From contig NZ_PHUE01000001.1 of the NCBI RefSeq assembly GCF_002813295.1, forward strand, positions 2,170,001-2,234,000: DNA of 64,000 nt, written 5' to 3'. Each line of letters opens with the position of its first letter. The stretch's first letter is position 1. Positions 17,058 through 25,767 of this stretch are shown here, piece after piece. Both the position numbers and the translations under genes were made by a program. The notes beneath the pieces were generated by a model, which ran no database searches, was not told the origin of the DNA, and saw nothing but the letters and a program-made list of their open reading frames with translations. This DNA is from Flavobacterium sp. 5 (GTDB lineage: Bacteria; Bacteroidota; Bacteroidia; Flavobacteriales; Flavobacteriaceae).

Positions 17058-17933
17058 ATGGAGAAATATAGTTTGGAGTACTTACAAAATTTGATAGAAA
17101 ATCAAATCGAGGAAAGTTTACATCTTGATTACAAAGCTTCGGGATCATTTGGTAAACAAAATGATAAAACATCCGAAATCTCTAAAGATGTCAGCGCAAT
17201 GGCAAACGCAGATGGCGGTATTTTGATTTATGGAATCATAGAAGATGAAAATAATAAACATTTGCCAAAAGAGATACAACCTATAAAAAGAAAAGAATAT
17301 CCAAAAGAATGGCTAGAGCAAATTATTAACGATAAAATTCAGCCTAGAATAAACGGCATAGAAATTTTTTCAATATCAATTGAAAATGAATATGTTATTT
17401 ACATTGTTGAAATTCCCAAAAGTGATACTGCACATCAAGCTGCTGACAAAAAATACTATAAGAGATTCAACTTTCTTTCAACGGCGATGCACGATTATGA
17501 AATACGCGATATCTTTAATAGAGCAAAAAATCCACAAATTCATCTTGAATTCAAATATTTACATCAAACTAATGAATTAATTGTTGTTGCTTATAATACA
17601 GGAAAAGTTTATGCCAAATATTTAAATGTAAAACTCAGATTACCTAAAAAAATCGTTGTTAGTCGAAATGATAATTTTAGAATTATAAACAACGACATTG
17701 TCGAAATATTTATGAATAATACTGTTCGTGACTTACTAAATAATTATTCTCAAATAGCAATGTATGGTCAGCCAAGATATGAACCTACACTACCACAAAC
17801 AAATCTAGAATTAGCTCGCATTCGTCTTCATAATTATCCTTTTGATTATGAAAATATGATGGAATGGGATATCTTCTGTGATAATGCAAATTCAATAAAA
17901 AGTTCAATTAGATTATCTGATTTATTGAAATAA
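17058..17933 (+). CDS. Schlafen AlbA_2-domain protein
   Basis: A 291-residue protein whose N-terminal ~140 residues match the AlbA_2 (Schlafen/AAA_4) domain: an early glutamate-rich start (LIENQIEESLHLDYKA), then EISKDVSAMANADGGILIYG, the most conserved segment, and later 'IYIVEIPKSDTAHQAADKKYYKRF'. The C-terminal half (residues ~155-291) is of unknown fold. AlbA_2 proteins include transcription regulators and components linked to phage defence; which applies here is not visible. It stands alone in an accessory-looking stretch, with poor codon usage and low GC, and has no clear operon partner. Confidence 0.8.
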   Translation: MEKYSLEYLQNLIENQIEESLHLDYKASGSFGKQNDKTSEISKDVSAMANADGGILIYGIIEDENNKHLPKEIQPIKRKEYPKEWLEQIINDKIQPRINGIEIFSISIENEYVIYIVEIPKSDTAHQAADKKYYKRFNFLSTAMHDYEIRDIFNRAKNPQIHLEFKYLHQTNELIVVAYNTGKVYAKYLNVKLRLPKKIVVSRNDNFRIINNDIVEIFMNNTVRDLLNNYSQIAMYGQPRYEPTLPQTNLELARIRLHNYPFDYENMMEWDIFCDNANSIKSSIRLSDLLK

Positions 17934-17949
17934 TAACTGCTCCAGATAG

Positions 17950-18035
17950 TGCGGATTTGCAATCCTTGCCCAAAAACACAATCCTTATAATTACTATAAC
18001 TTCCTTTTTGTAACCTTTAATTGAGTAGCAATAAC
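17950..18035 (+). repeat. Degenerate intergenic repeat, first copy
   Basis: Contains GCGGATTTGCAATCC and ATTACTATAACTTCCTTTTT, then TGTAACCTTTAATTGAGTA. A related arrangement occurs at 18581-18715 on the other side of the small gene 18084-18515, so that gene is bracketed by two similar spacers. Confidence 0.45.
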
Positions 18036-18083
18036 ACGATCTTATAAAGTACCGACCCATAATCACTTATTTAATTAACTTTT

Positions 18084-18515
18084 ATGAATCAATCCGAATT
18101 TCACGAAGCTTTTGAAACACATTCACGAAATGCTTTTGAAGAATTAATACTTTGTTCTGAAGAAGAATTATGGCAAATTATTCTTATAAAAAACAATAAA
18201 AGATATGATGTTTGGAAAGGATCTGAAAATTATCAAATCTGGCGAGTAATAAATGTCAAAGGAACCGCAAAGTCTATTAAACCTTTATTTGATATTGTTA
18301 GCAATCTTAAAAACGAATATTTGGTTCGTTATCATGCATGTGATGCATTATTTAAATTGGCTGGAATTAATGATGCTGAATTTAAAGGTAAAATTCAATA
18401 TGGACTCAATTCGAATCGCAAAAAAGTAAATCAAATTACCGAAATAGAAAAACTTAGAAATGTTTTGCAAATCACAAAAAATACAGAAAAAAAAGCATGG
18501 TGGAAAATTTGGTAA
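18084..18515 (+). CDS. Small protein of unknown function, possibly HEAT-like
   Basis: A 143-residue cytosolic protein without signal peptide or membrane segment. It is helical by composition (FHEAFETHSRNAFEELILCS, then 'RYHACDALFKLAGINDAEFK'), and the 'LVRYHACDALFKL' segment looks like a single HEAT/PBS repeat. The end is rich in Lys and Trp (KKAWWKIW). I do not recognise the family. It is flanked by two related degenerate spacers and may belong to a duplicated or mobile accessory unit. Confidence 0.55.
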   Translation: MNQSEFHEAFETHSRNAFEELILCSEEELWQIILIKNNKRYDVWKGSENYQIWRVINVKGTAKSIKPLFDIVSNLKNEYLVRYHACDALFKLAGINDAEFKGKIQYGLNSNRKKVNQITEIEKLRNVLQITKNTEKKAWWKIW

Positions 18516-18580
18516 ACAAGTATTAAAAAACTCCCGATAACCCATATTTCCCATTCATGTAATCGAAGACAATCAAAACA

Positions 18581-18715
18581 ATTACTACCCCTTCTTTTTG
18601 TAATCCTTTCATCGAATAACAGTTAATATTTTTGTAAAAAACAATAGCAAATTACTTTATATCGTTAGCCTGATTAACTTTACGGGACGGAATGCAAATC
18701 CGAGCTATCGTTATC
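18581..18715 (+). repeat. Degenerate intergenic repeat, second copy
   Basis: ATTACTACCCCTTCTTTTTG, then TAATCCTTTCATCGAATAAC, resembles the words at 17990-18030; further right, GGACGGAATGCAAATCCGAGC contains the complement of the GGATTTGC word seen in the first copy. The whole gap 18516-18799 contains no gene. Confidence 0.4.
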
Positions 18716-18799
18716 ATTAACAATCTATATTTACAAAACAATAAAAGTAATTTAGAAATCATTGTTATCTATTTCTAAATCGCCTTTAAAAACCAGATC

Positions 18800-19648
18800 A
18801 TGAAAAACATTATTTTCGCCTTCTTTTTACTTATTAGCATTAAATCAACTGCGCAGTTAACATTTGACAAATCAATACTCGATTGTGAAGATAAATGGGT
18901 TGCATTTCCACAGGAAAGTAATGGATCATATAAGTATGGTTTCATTTATGCCGATTCGCAAGCAGGTCTTGTATTTGATTATGGTGGTAGTTTTAAAATT
19001 GACGCTACCGGAAAGATAAGAGCCAATCCCAAAGAAGAAGGATCTACGATGAAAGTTCCCTTATATCCGAATAAAATCCTAATTGCTCTTATACCTGAAG
19101 CCAATTTCGAGCAATTAAAAATAAGCAAAGTTCCTGATTGGCTTAGCAATTATAAAATGAAAGAAGGTTCTATTGAACGATTGTACACTTGGGGTTCTAT
19201 CTATAATACTTGGGGTGAATATAAAAAAGGATTGGAGTTATTAGAAGGCGCCTCTAAAATTAATAACGAATATAAAGGACTAGATGGACAATTAGCCTAC
19301 TCATACAATCGTTTGAATCAATATAAAAAAGCTATTGAAATATTAAAAAAAGCACTAGTCCTAAATCCTACAGATGCCATCATTACTAAAGAATATATTT
19401 ATGCATTGGCAAAAAGTCAACAGTTAGATGCGGCTATCGCTTTCTACAGAAATTCTTTGAAAGTTTGTCCCGATACAACCTATGTTCCAGAAAATGCTTA
19501 TTATATTTTAGAAGGTTATTTTTATAAGTATAACCGAGTAAACTTCGATAAATGGTTAGTCGAAACGGAAGTTGTAATGTCTTCGAATGAGCAAATAAAA
19601 AAAATAATTGGAGAAATGAAAATCGAAATCACAAAGAATAGGCTGTAG
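18800..19648 (+). CDS. Secreted tetratricopeptide-repeat protein
   Basis: A 282-residue protein with a signal peptide (KNIIFAFFLLISIKSTAQ). The first half has beta-type texture (KWVAFPQESNGSYKYGFIYA, 'GLVFDYGG'). Residues ~135-235 contain TPR-like helix pairs: TWGSIYNTWGEYKKGLELLE, 'LAYSYNRLNQYKKAIEILKKALVLNP', 'YALAKSQQLDAAIAFYRNSLKVCP'. Likely periplasmic; partner and role unknown. The next gene follows after 25 bp and may be co-transcribed. Confidence 0.75.
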   Translation: MKNIIFAFFLLISIKSTAQLTFDKSILDCEDKWVAFPQESNGSYKYGFIYADSQAGLVFDYGGSFKIDATGKIRANPKEEGSTMKVPLYPNKILIALIPEANFEQLKISKVPDWLSNYKMKEGSIERLYTWGSIYNTWGEYKKGLELLEGASKINNEYKGLDGQLAYSYNRLNQYKKAIEILKKALVLNPTDAIITKEYIYALAKSQQLDAAIAFYRNSLKVCPDTTYVPENAYYILEGYFYKYNRVNFDKWLVETEVVMSSNEQIKKIIGEMKIEITKNRL

Positions 19649-19673
19649 CTTAATTAAAAATAATATTGTAAAA

Positions 19674-20153
19674 ATGAACCCAAGAATAGTAACTACAAAC
19701 GAAAAAAAATTAATTGGAAAAAGACTTATAATGAGTTTCGCAGACTATAAAGTGGGCGAACTTTGGAAAAGTTTTATGCCAAGGCGAAACGAAATAACCA
19801 ATACTCTAAGCGGCGATTTAATCGCGATGACTATTTATAAACCAGATCATTTTTTAAATTTTAAACCTACAAACGAATTTGAAAAATGGGCAACCGCTGA
19901 AGTTTCAAATTTTGACAACTTACCAGCCGAAATGGAAACATTTACTTTGTCCGGAGGGCTTTACGCAGTCTTTGATTATAAAGGGTTGAATACTGATGAC
20001 TCTATTTATCGATATATTTTTGTGGAATGGATACCTAATTCGGATTACGAATTAGACAACAGACCACATTTTGAAGTTTTGGGTGAAAAATATAAAAACA
20101 ACGATCCAACATCCGAAGAAGAAATATGGATTCCCATAAAAAGGAAACAATAA
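19674..20153 (+). CDS. GyrI-like small-molecule-binding domain protein
   Basis: A 159-residue stand-alone effector-binding domain of the GyrI/AraC-effector type: PRIVTTNEKKLIGKRLIMSF at the start, AEMETFTLSGGLYAVFDYKG in the middle and 'YRYIFVEWIPNSDYELDNRPHFEVLGEKY' with an E-x-W and P-x-F-E-x-Y pattern at the end, which is diagnostic of the family. Such proteins bind hydrophobic or cationic small molecules and some hydrolyse them. There is no DNA-binding domain. It follows the TPR gene closely. Confidence 0.82.
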   Translation: MNPRIVTTNEKKLIGKRLIMSFADYKVGELWKSFMPRRNEITNTLSGDLIAMTIYKPDHFLNFKPTNEFEKWATAEVSNFDNLPAEMETFTLSGGLYAVFDYKGLNTDDSIYRYIFVEWIPNSDYELDNRPHFEVLGEKYKNNDPTSEEEIWIPIKRKQ

Positions 20154-20194
20154 GACACTTCAACTATAAAATTGAATAACCTAAAATTGAACCA

Positions 20195-20824
20195 TTGAAC
20201 AGCATTCAAACTTTACCTAGAGATTTACAATCCGTTATTGGAACAGAAAAAGTTGATTTTTCTATCATTGCCAGAAGAAAACAGCCTTTAAATAAGTCAC
20301 TGGGACTAATTGCTTTTGGAATTATATGGTCTGCCTTTATCAGTATTTTTGTAATTGCTTTTTTAGGTCCACTTTTTAAAGGAGAAGAGGTTAATTTTAA
20401 AGTAAACGATGAGCCGACTACAGCCAGCTGGGATAATTTTGAACCGTTACTTGTTCCAACTTTAGTTATTGGTTTCTTTGTTTTGGTTGGAATTGGAATT
20501 TTGGCAAGCGGGATTTACTCTTTATTTCAAAAAGGAGGTTATTTTGTAGGGACAACAAATAGACTTATTCACTTTCTTAACGGAACAATTACTACTTATG
20601 ATTGGGAGCAGTTTTCCGGAAATATGGAAATAAACAGTAAAAAAGAAGACATTTCATTTGAACTTAGGACTGGAAAAATGCAAAGCTGAAAAAACAAACC
20701 AGATGAATATGTACCTGATATTCTCTATATTTCGGGAGTTCCAAATGTTTTAGAAATTCAAAAAATATGTAACCAACGAATTAAGGAAAACGACCCAACT
20801 CCTGCAACCCTTCAAAATACCTGA
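20195..20824 (+). pseudogene. Membrane PH-like protein gene broken by an in-frame TGA
   Basis: The frame from a TTG at 20195 encodes two membrane helices (LGLIAFGIIWSAFISIFVIA and VPTLVIGFFVLVGIGILASG) followed by a PH-like segment (GYFVGTTNRLIHF). A TGA at 20687-20689 stops it after 164 codons, but the same frame stays open for 44 more codons (KNKPDEYVPDILYISGVPNV, LEIQKICNQRIKENDPTP) to a TGA at 20822. The continuation is typical of the end of such proteins. There is no ATG start either, so the gene looks inactivated. A sequencing error or true readthrough is the alternative. Confidence 0.7.
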
Positions 20825-20828
20825 TAGG

Positions 20829-21929
20829 TTAAATTGCCTCAAACATTTTGCCTGGCAACGGTCGAATAACACCTTTCAGTTCCATATTGAGCAGTAAACC
20901 CGAAATTCTATAAATCGGAAAATCACATTGTAAAGCAATCATATCCATTACTTCTTTACCCGTTTTCAGTAAATAATCGTACACCCTTTGTTCATCAATA
21001 TCAAGAGTAACAAACAATTGTTTTTGAATCGCTTTCGTTTCTTTGGCAATATCCCAGTTCAGATTATAAATCAAATCGGCGGCACTGGTCAGTACATTTG
21101 CTTTTTGAGTTTTTATCAAATTATTACAACCTTGACTGTATTTATCAGTAATACGCCCCGGAACTGCAAAAACATCACGATTATAATCGTTGGCCATATT
21201 TGCAGTAATTAGGGACCCTCCTCTATCGGCAGATTCAATGACAATTGTGGCTTCGGTCATTCCGGCAACAATCCTGTTTCTGCGAACAAAATTTTCTTTA
21301 TCTGGATTAGAACTACTCCAAAACTCAGTCATAAAACCTCCGTTTTGCTCCATTTTAGACATGTACTTTTTATGTGGTTTGGGATAAACTTGGTTTAATC
21401 CATGTGCCAGTACCCCAATGGTTTGCAAATTATTTTCCATTGCGATTTGATGAGCGACAATATCCACACCATAGGCAAAACCACTAACAATTATAGGATC
21501 CAAAGGCGCCAAATCTTCAATTAATTTTCGGCAAAATTCAGTTCCGTAAGAAGTAATTTGTCGTGTTCCAACAATGCTTATTATTTTACGATTCTTCAAA
21601 TTGATATTTCCAGCCGAGAATAATAAAACCGGACCATCAATACAATGTTTGAGCCTTTCAGGATAGTTGCTGTCTTGAAAACTTAGAATTTGAATATTGT
21701 TTTTTTGAATAAAATCCAACTCTTGTTGGGTTTTTTCAAAAACAGACTTGTTTTTGAAATTTTTCAGCAAAACAGAACCCACTCCGTCAATTGCGGCAAG
21801 TTGTTGTGATTTCGCATTCAAAACATTTTCGGCAGTTCCAAAGTGAGCGAGCAGCTTTTTAGCCATAATATCTCCCACTCCTTCAATTCGAAGTAAAGCT
21901 AATAAGTAAAATATATTTTCTTGTGACAT
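20829..21929 (-). CDS. dprA: DNA-processing protein DprA
   Basis: A 366-residue DprA/Smf: loads RecA on incoming single-stranded DNA during natural transformation. An N-terminal helix-hairpin-helix/SAM-like part (LLRIEGVGDIMAKKLLAHFG, AIDGVGSVLL) precedes the Rossmann-like core with SIVGTRQITSYG, 'PIVSGFAYGVDIVAHQIAM', 'FWSSSNPDKENFVRRNRIVAG' and 'VIESADRGGSLITA', and ends with a winged-helix (IDEQRVYDYLLKTGKEVMDM). Length is normal. It is convergent with the broken gene to its left, only 4 bp away. Confidence 0.95.
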   Translation of the reverse strand: MSQENIFYLLALLRIEGVGDIMAKKLLAHFGTAENVLNAKSQQLAAIDGVGSVLLKNFKNKSVFEKTQQELDFIQKNNIQILSFQDSNYPERLKHCIDGPVLLFSAGNINLKNRKIISIVGTRQITSYGTEFCRKLIEDLAPLDPIIVSGFAYGVDIVAHQIAMENNLQTIGVLAHGLNQVYPKPHKKYMSKMEQNGGFMTEFWSSSNPDKENFVRRNRIVAGMTEATIVIESADRGGSLITANMANDYNRDVFAVPGRITDKYSQGCNNLIKTQKANVLTSAADLIYNLNWDIAKETKAIQKQLFVTLDIDEQRVYDYLLKTGKEVMDMIALQCDFPIYRISGLLLNMELKGVIRPLPGKMFEAI

Positions 21930-22108
21930 ATCTTACAATTATACAATAAATATTTGAAAACGAAACCACTTGCAAATTCAAAACACTATCAATTTGCAAA
22001 AAAAAGTACTTAAAAAAGTATCTAAAAATAATTATTCATTAAAAAATAAAACTGTAATCTACTGATAGTGTATAACATGCAAATTGTTAATAAAAATTGT
22101 GAATAAAA

Positions 22109-22139
22109 TTTTGATAACTATTCCCGTTGCATAACTTTG
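22109..22139 (+). promoter_or_regulatory. Promoter of the HU/SPOR gene, near-leaderless
   Basis: TTTTG (22109-22113), 18 bases, then TAACTTTG (22132-22139). The ATG I choose for the gene is only 5 bases after the -7 element. Confidence 0.65.
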
Positions 22140-22144
22140 TTAAC

Positions 22145-23137
22145 ATGAAAATAGAACTTTACATCTCGCAACTTTTATACCGTTATCAATGTGTAACCGT
22201 TCCTGGTTTTGGAGCTTTCTTGGCTGAAATTCAATCGGCTCAACTGCTTGAAAACTCTCATTCTTTTTTTCCGCCAAAAAAGATGATTTCCTTTAATTCG
22301 CATATAAAAAACAATGATGGATTGTTGGCTAATCATATTGCTCAAGCCGAAAAAACTTCTTATGATTATGCTGTAAGCGCAATCGAATATGAAATATTGA
22401 GTTGGAAAAAAGCATTGCAGGAAAACCGTACTTTTTCAATAAAAAACATTGGTGTTCTTAGTTTGAATACAGAAAACAATATCCTTTTCACACCAAACGA
22501 GCAAACCAATTACAATGCAAAATCTTTTGGGTTAACTTCATTTGTTTCACCAGCAGTGAAAAGAGAAGTAGAATTTGCAAAACCTGAAGTAGTAGTAGAA
22601 TATCAAAAAACAGTAGCTCTAGTTGATGAAGAAAAACCTATTTTCAATTTCATCCCTGAAACTGCTGAAGCTAGAAAAACAAATCCGTATCTAAAATATG
22701 CCGCTATTTTCATCATAGGATTGGCTGCTACTGGATCTATAGGATATCCTTTATACCAAAATCAAATTGCTTCTGAAACTATTTTGGTAGAAACTGCGGT
22801 ACAGAAAAAAGTGGAAAATAAAATACAAGCAGCTACTTTCTTTATCCAAACTCCAATACCAGCTGTTACTCTTACATTAAAATCTGACAAGAAAGAAGCA
22901 GTAAAATTGCCGTATCACATTATGGCTGGAGCTTTTAGAAGTGAAGCAAATGCTCAAAAAAGATACAATCAATTAGTAGCTAAAGGTTTTGATGCAAGAG
23001 TTTTGGGTATCAACAAAAATGGTCTTTATCCTGTATTGTATGGAAGCTATACTACTTTTGCGGAAGCAGAAAAAGAAAAAAATAAAATTACCGAAACAGA
23101 TAATCCTGAAGCTTGGATTTTGATTCAATCTTTGTAG
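22145..23137 (+). CDS. HU-CCDC81 / SPOR-domain protein
   Basis: A 330-residue protein of a Bacteroidota-specific architecture. Residues ~1-135 resemble an HU-related CCDC81-type module (IELYISQLLYRYQCVTVPGF, 'GAFLAEIQ', 'NSHIKNNDGLLANHIA', and 'ENRTFSIKNIGVLSLN'). A single membrane helix follows (YLKYAAIFIIGLAATGSIGY, ~185-205). The C-terminal ~75 residues form a SPOR domain (YHIMAGAFRSEANAQKRYNQ, 'GLYPVLYGSYTTFAEAEKEK'), which binds denuded septal peptidoglycan. Topology suggests a cytosolic DNA-binding-like part tethered to the division-site cell wall. The upstream TTG at 22127 lies inside the -7 element and is not used. Confidence 0.88.
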   Translation: MKIELYISQLLYRYQCVTVPGFGAFLAEIQSAQLLENSHSFFPPKKMISFNSHIKNNDGLLANHIAQAEKTSYDYAVSAIEYEILSWKKALQENRTFSIKNIGVLSLNTENNILFTPNEQTNYNAKSFGLTSFVSPAVKREVEFAKPEVVVEYQKTVALVDEEKPIFNFIPETAEARKTNPYLKYAAIFIIGLAATGSIGYPLYQNQIASETILVETAVQKKVENKIQAATFFIQTPIPAVTLTLKSDKKEAVKLPYHIMAGAFRSEANAQKRYNQLVAKGFDARVLGINKNGLYPVLYGSYTTFAEAEKEKNKITETDNPEAWILIQSL

Positions 23138-23649
23138 AAATCTAATTTTTAGCATCTAAATCACGAATGGAACCGAATCAAAAGGGTTTTATTCGTGATT
23201 TTTCTTTTTACAGCATTTTAACATGATTTTAAAGTGGTTTAGAATCGATTTTCGTTAAAAGTAATAGTTAGCAGGATTTGTATTAAAACGCTTTTAAAAC
23301 GGCTGAAAACATATCTCTGCGATAGAAAATATATCAAACAACAATCTCAAAACTAAAAAAGTTTAATTATTGATTTTAGGAATAGCTACTTTATATATTT
23401 TTTGGTTATTCGTTTTTGTTTTCGACTAAATCTTTGCTATTATTCACAATTATCATCAAAATAGGGGTAATAAATAATCTCCTTTTGGAAACATTACAAG
23501 CACTACAATTCTCTTATTAAAATTTAAACCATTGAAATAAAAATGGTTATAAAAAAAATATTAAATTTGGTAAGAGAAAACTACACATTCTGAGATTACC
23601 TTATAAATCTTGCACTTATTTTCATTTATTCTTTTTAAAATAAAAAAAT
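23138..23649. other. Gene-free 0.5-kb spacer before the porin
   Basis: Holds a hairpin AATCACGAAT...ATTCGTGATT followed by TTTCTTTTT (23158-23209), likely the terminator of the HU/SPOR gene, and a -7-like TAAATTTG at 23572-23579 that may serve the porin. The rest is AT-rich with no coding frame. Confidence 0.55.
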
Positions 23650-24906
23650 ATGAAAAAAATTACTTCCTCCATCTTTATACTGATTTTATTGTCCTACCAG
23701 CTAAAAGCTCAAACTGATGCCCCAAGAAAATCAATGGAAATCAATGGCTTTGTTATGATGGATAGTGGTTATGATTTTGGGAAAATGGATCCGGAGTGGT
23801 TCGACACGATGAGACCTACAAAAATTCTGGATAGTGAGGGTAATGAATTTCAAAACCAAGGTAATGTCTTCTTCGGAGTTAGACAAAGCACTTTAAGTTT
23901 AAAGAATTATTTCGATACATCGCTAGGTACTGTAAAAACGGTATTCGAATTTGACTTGTTTGGCTCAGGTAAAGATGTTGGGACTGCTGCTTTTCACTTG
24001 CGGCATGCCTATATCCAATTTGGAAAATTTATAATTGGACAAACTAATAGTGTATTTGCAGACATGGAAGTATATCCAAATTTAATAGAATTTATGGGGC
24101 CTAATGGTGCTGTTTTTACACGAAATATACAAATTCGTTATACCCCCATCTCAACAAATACACAAACATTAGCAATAGCACTAGAACGTCCAGGTGCCAC
24201 TGGAGATAAAGGAGAATATGGAGAAGGATTTGTTTATGCATCAGTCCTTGACGATGTTGCATTCAGATTTGCAGTACCTGACCTTAGTGCCGAATATCGG
24301 TATACTGGTTCTTGGGGTTATTTAGAATTGGCAGGTATTGTACGAAGCATACGATGGGAAGATAACAATACCGATATTTATGACATTCACGGTAGCGCTA
24401 CAGGATGGGGACTTACGTTAAGCACCAAACTACAAATGAGCAAGAATATCATTTTTAGAGGAGCATTCACAACAGGTGCCGGAATACAAAATTATATGAA
24501 CGATGCTGATGCTGATGTTGGAACAAAAAGGCAATATAACAATTCTTTAACGCCTATTACAGGGGAAGCCATACCACTTGTTGCGTTAGCTTCTTATTTT
24601 GATATAAATTGGAATCGTAAATTAAGCAGTGCTGTAGGTTATTCAATTATGGATAATACAACAACCAATGCGCAATTATCGACTGCTTATAAAACGGGAC
24701 AATATGCGAGTATCAATTTATTATATTCACCTGTAGAAAATTTAGTCTTAGGCCCAGAATTACAATGGGGAAAACGACAAAACAATGACTTTGCAGGAGA
24801 TCCAGTTTTCAATTTACCTGCCGCCAAAGGAAATAGTGGAGAAGATATTAAAATACAATTTTCTGCACGATACAGTTTTAATAATACCTTTTACAAAAAA
24901 AATTAA
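23650..24906 (+). CDS. DcaP-like outer-membrane porin
   Basis: A 418-residue outer-membrane beta-barrel with signal peptide (ITSSIFILILLSYQLKAQ). The start of the barrel (MEINGFVMMDSGYDFGKMDP, 'EWFDTMRPTK', 'FFGVRQSTLSLK') and 'FHLRHAYIQFGKFIIGQTNSVFADMEVYPN' match the DcaP-like family, trimeric porins for dicarboxylates and other small solutes. Alternating hydrophobic strands run to the C-terminal 'IQFSARYSFNNTFYKKN'. No transporter or catabolic gene adjoins it, so the solute is unknown. The convergent TetR gene downstream is separated by an operator-like palindrome. Confidence 0.85.
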   Translation: MKKITSSIFILILLSYQLKAQTDAPRKSMEINGFVMMDSGYDFGKMDPEWFDTMRPTKILDSEGNEFQNQGNVFFGVRQSTLSLKNYFDTSLGTVKTVFEFDLFGSGKDVGTAAFHLRHAYIQFGKFIIGQTNSVFADMEVYPNLIEFMGPNGAVFTRNIQIRYTPISTNTQTLAIALERPGATGDKGEYGEGFVYASVLDDVAFRFAVPDLSAEYRYTGSWGYLELAGIVRSIRWEDNNTDIYDIHGSATGWGLTLSTKLQMSKNIIFRGAFTTGAGIQNYMNDADADVGTKRQYNNSLTPITGEAIPLVALASYFDINWNRKLSSAVGYSIMDNTTTNAQLSTAYKTGQYASINLLYSPVENLVLGPELQWGKRQNNDFAGDPVFNLPAAKGNSGEDIKIQFSARYSFNNTFYKKN

Positions 24907-25043
24907 ATGCATGCCTTATTTAGTAATAACAGCCTAAAAATGATTACTTTTTCATAAATCATAAATCTGTAAAAACTTCATTTGGCCCTTTTTTGTAGTT
25001 GCGAAACTCTCTAAAGTCAGTATTTACAATAGAAGACACTATA

Positions 25044-25057
25044 ACTGATCAATCAGT
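25044..25057. promoter_or_regulatory. TetR-type operator, downstream copy
   Basis: ACTGAT-CA-ATCAGT, a 14-bp palindrome just past the tetR stop codon, nearly identical to the perfect palindrome before the tetR start. Confidence 0.55.
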
Positions 25058-25063
25058 CAAAAG

Positions 25064-25627
25064 TTAATCTACAATCATTTTCCAAAGTAGCTCAAAAGTT
25101 TCTTCTATCCACAGAGCAGATTGATCTTTATTAATATTGTTTGAAATAAGATAATGATACAAACCATTTATTTGAGCATTGAAAAGAGAAAAAACTAAAG
25201 CGACAGGGATAGGCTTTAAAATTACCAAATCAATACCATTTTTTATTAAAACATAAAGAGGATGTTCTTCTTCACTCGTGACCTTTGTGATAGCAACTCT
25301 GGAATATGGAGAATTATTAAATAACTGCAAAAATTGAAATTCAAGTTTGTTCTCTAAATTCCATTGTAAAGATGCAACAAACAGGGAACGAAAAGACTCC
25401 TTTGAAACTGAACTCGATTCTAAACTTTGAATAATAAAATCATCCAATTTCTTTACAACATCATTGTAAATACTAACAATGAGTATCTCCTTGGTTGCAA
25501 AGTAATTAAACAACGTCCCGTTTGCTACACCCGCTTGTTGTGCAATTTTACTGGTTGCTGTTCCATGAAACCCGTTTTCAACAAACATGTTAAGTGCTGT
25601 TGCTATAATAACTTCATTTTTATTCAT
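25064..25627 (-). CDS. TetR/AcrR family transcriptional regulator
   Basis: A 187-residue TetR repressor. The N-terminal DNA-binding helix-turn-helix is typical: IIATALNMFVENGFHGTATS, 'KIAQQAGVANGTLFNYFATKEIL'. The C-terminal ligand domain (residues ~60-187) is unassigned. A perfect palindrome ACTGATTAATCAGT lies 11 bp before the start and a near copy 7 bp after the stop, consistent with autoregulation. The target besides itself is not evident; the convergent porin and the downstream deacetylase are the nearest candidates. Confidence 0.9.
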   Translation of the reverse strand: MNKNEVIIATALNMFVENGFHGTATSKIAQQAGVANGTLFNYFATKEILIVSIYNDVVKKLDDFIIQSLESSSVSKESFRSLFVASLQWNLENKLEFQFLQLFNNSPYSRVAITKVTSEEEHPLYVLIKNGIDLVILKPIPVALVFSLFNAQINGLYHYLISNNINKDQSALWIEETFELLWKMIVD

Positions 25628-25637
25628 AATAAATTAA

Positions 25638-25651
25638 ACTGATTAATCAGT
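25638..25651. promoter_or_regulatory. TetR-type operator at the tetR promoter
   Basis: ACTGATTAATCAGT is a perfect 14-bp palindrome located 11 bp upstream of the tetR ATG (minus strand), where a bound dimer would block transcription. Confidence 0.7.
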
Positions 25652-25692
25652 CGTAAATATAAGTAAAATAACTGAGTACATTATCGAATTAT

Positions 25693-25759
25693 AAAAAATA
25701 GGCTTTCTCATTTAACTTAATAAATTAGAAAAAGATAAAAGAAGATTGCCTATTTTTTT
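25693..25759 (-). terminator. Terminator-like inverted repeat downstream of the deacetylase gene
   Basis: AAAAAATAGGC and GCCTATTTTTT lie 44 bases apart between the deacetylase stop codon and the tetR upstream region. The pairing is exact but the loop is long. Confidence 0.4.
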
Positions 25760-25767
25760 ACTACAGA

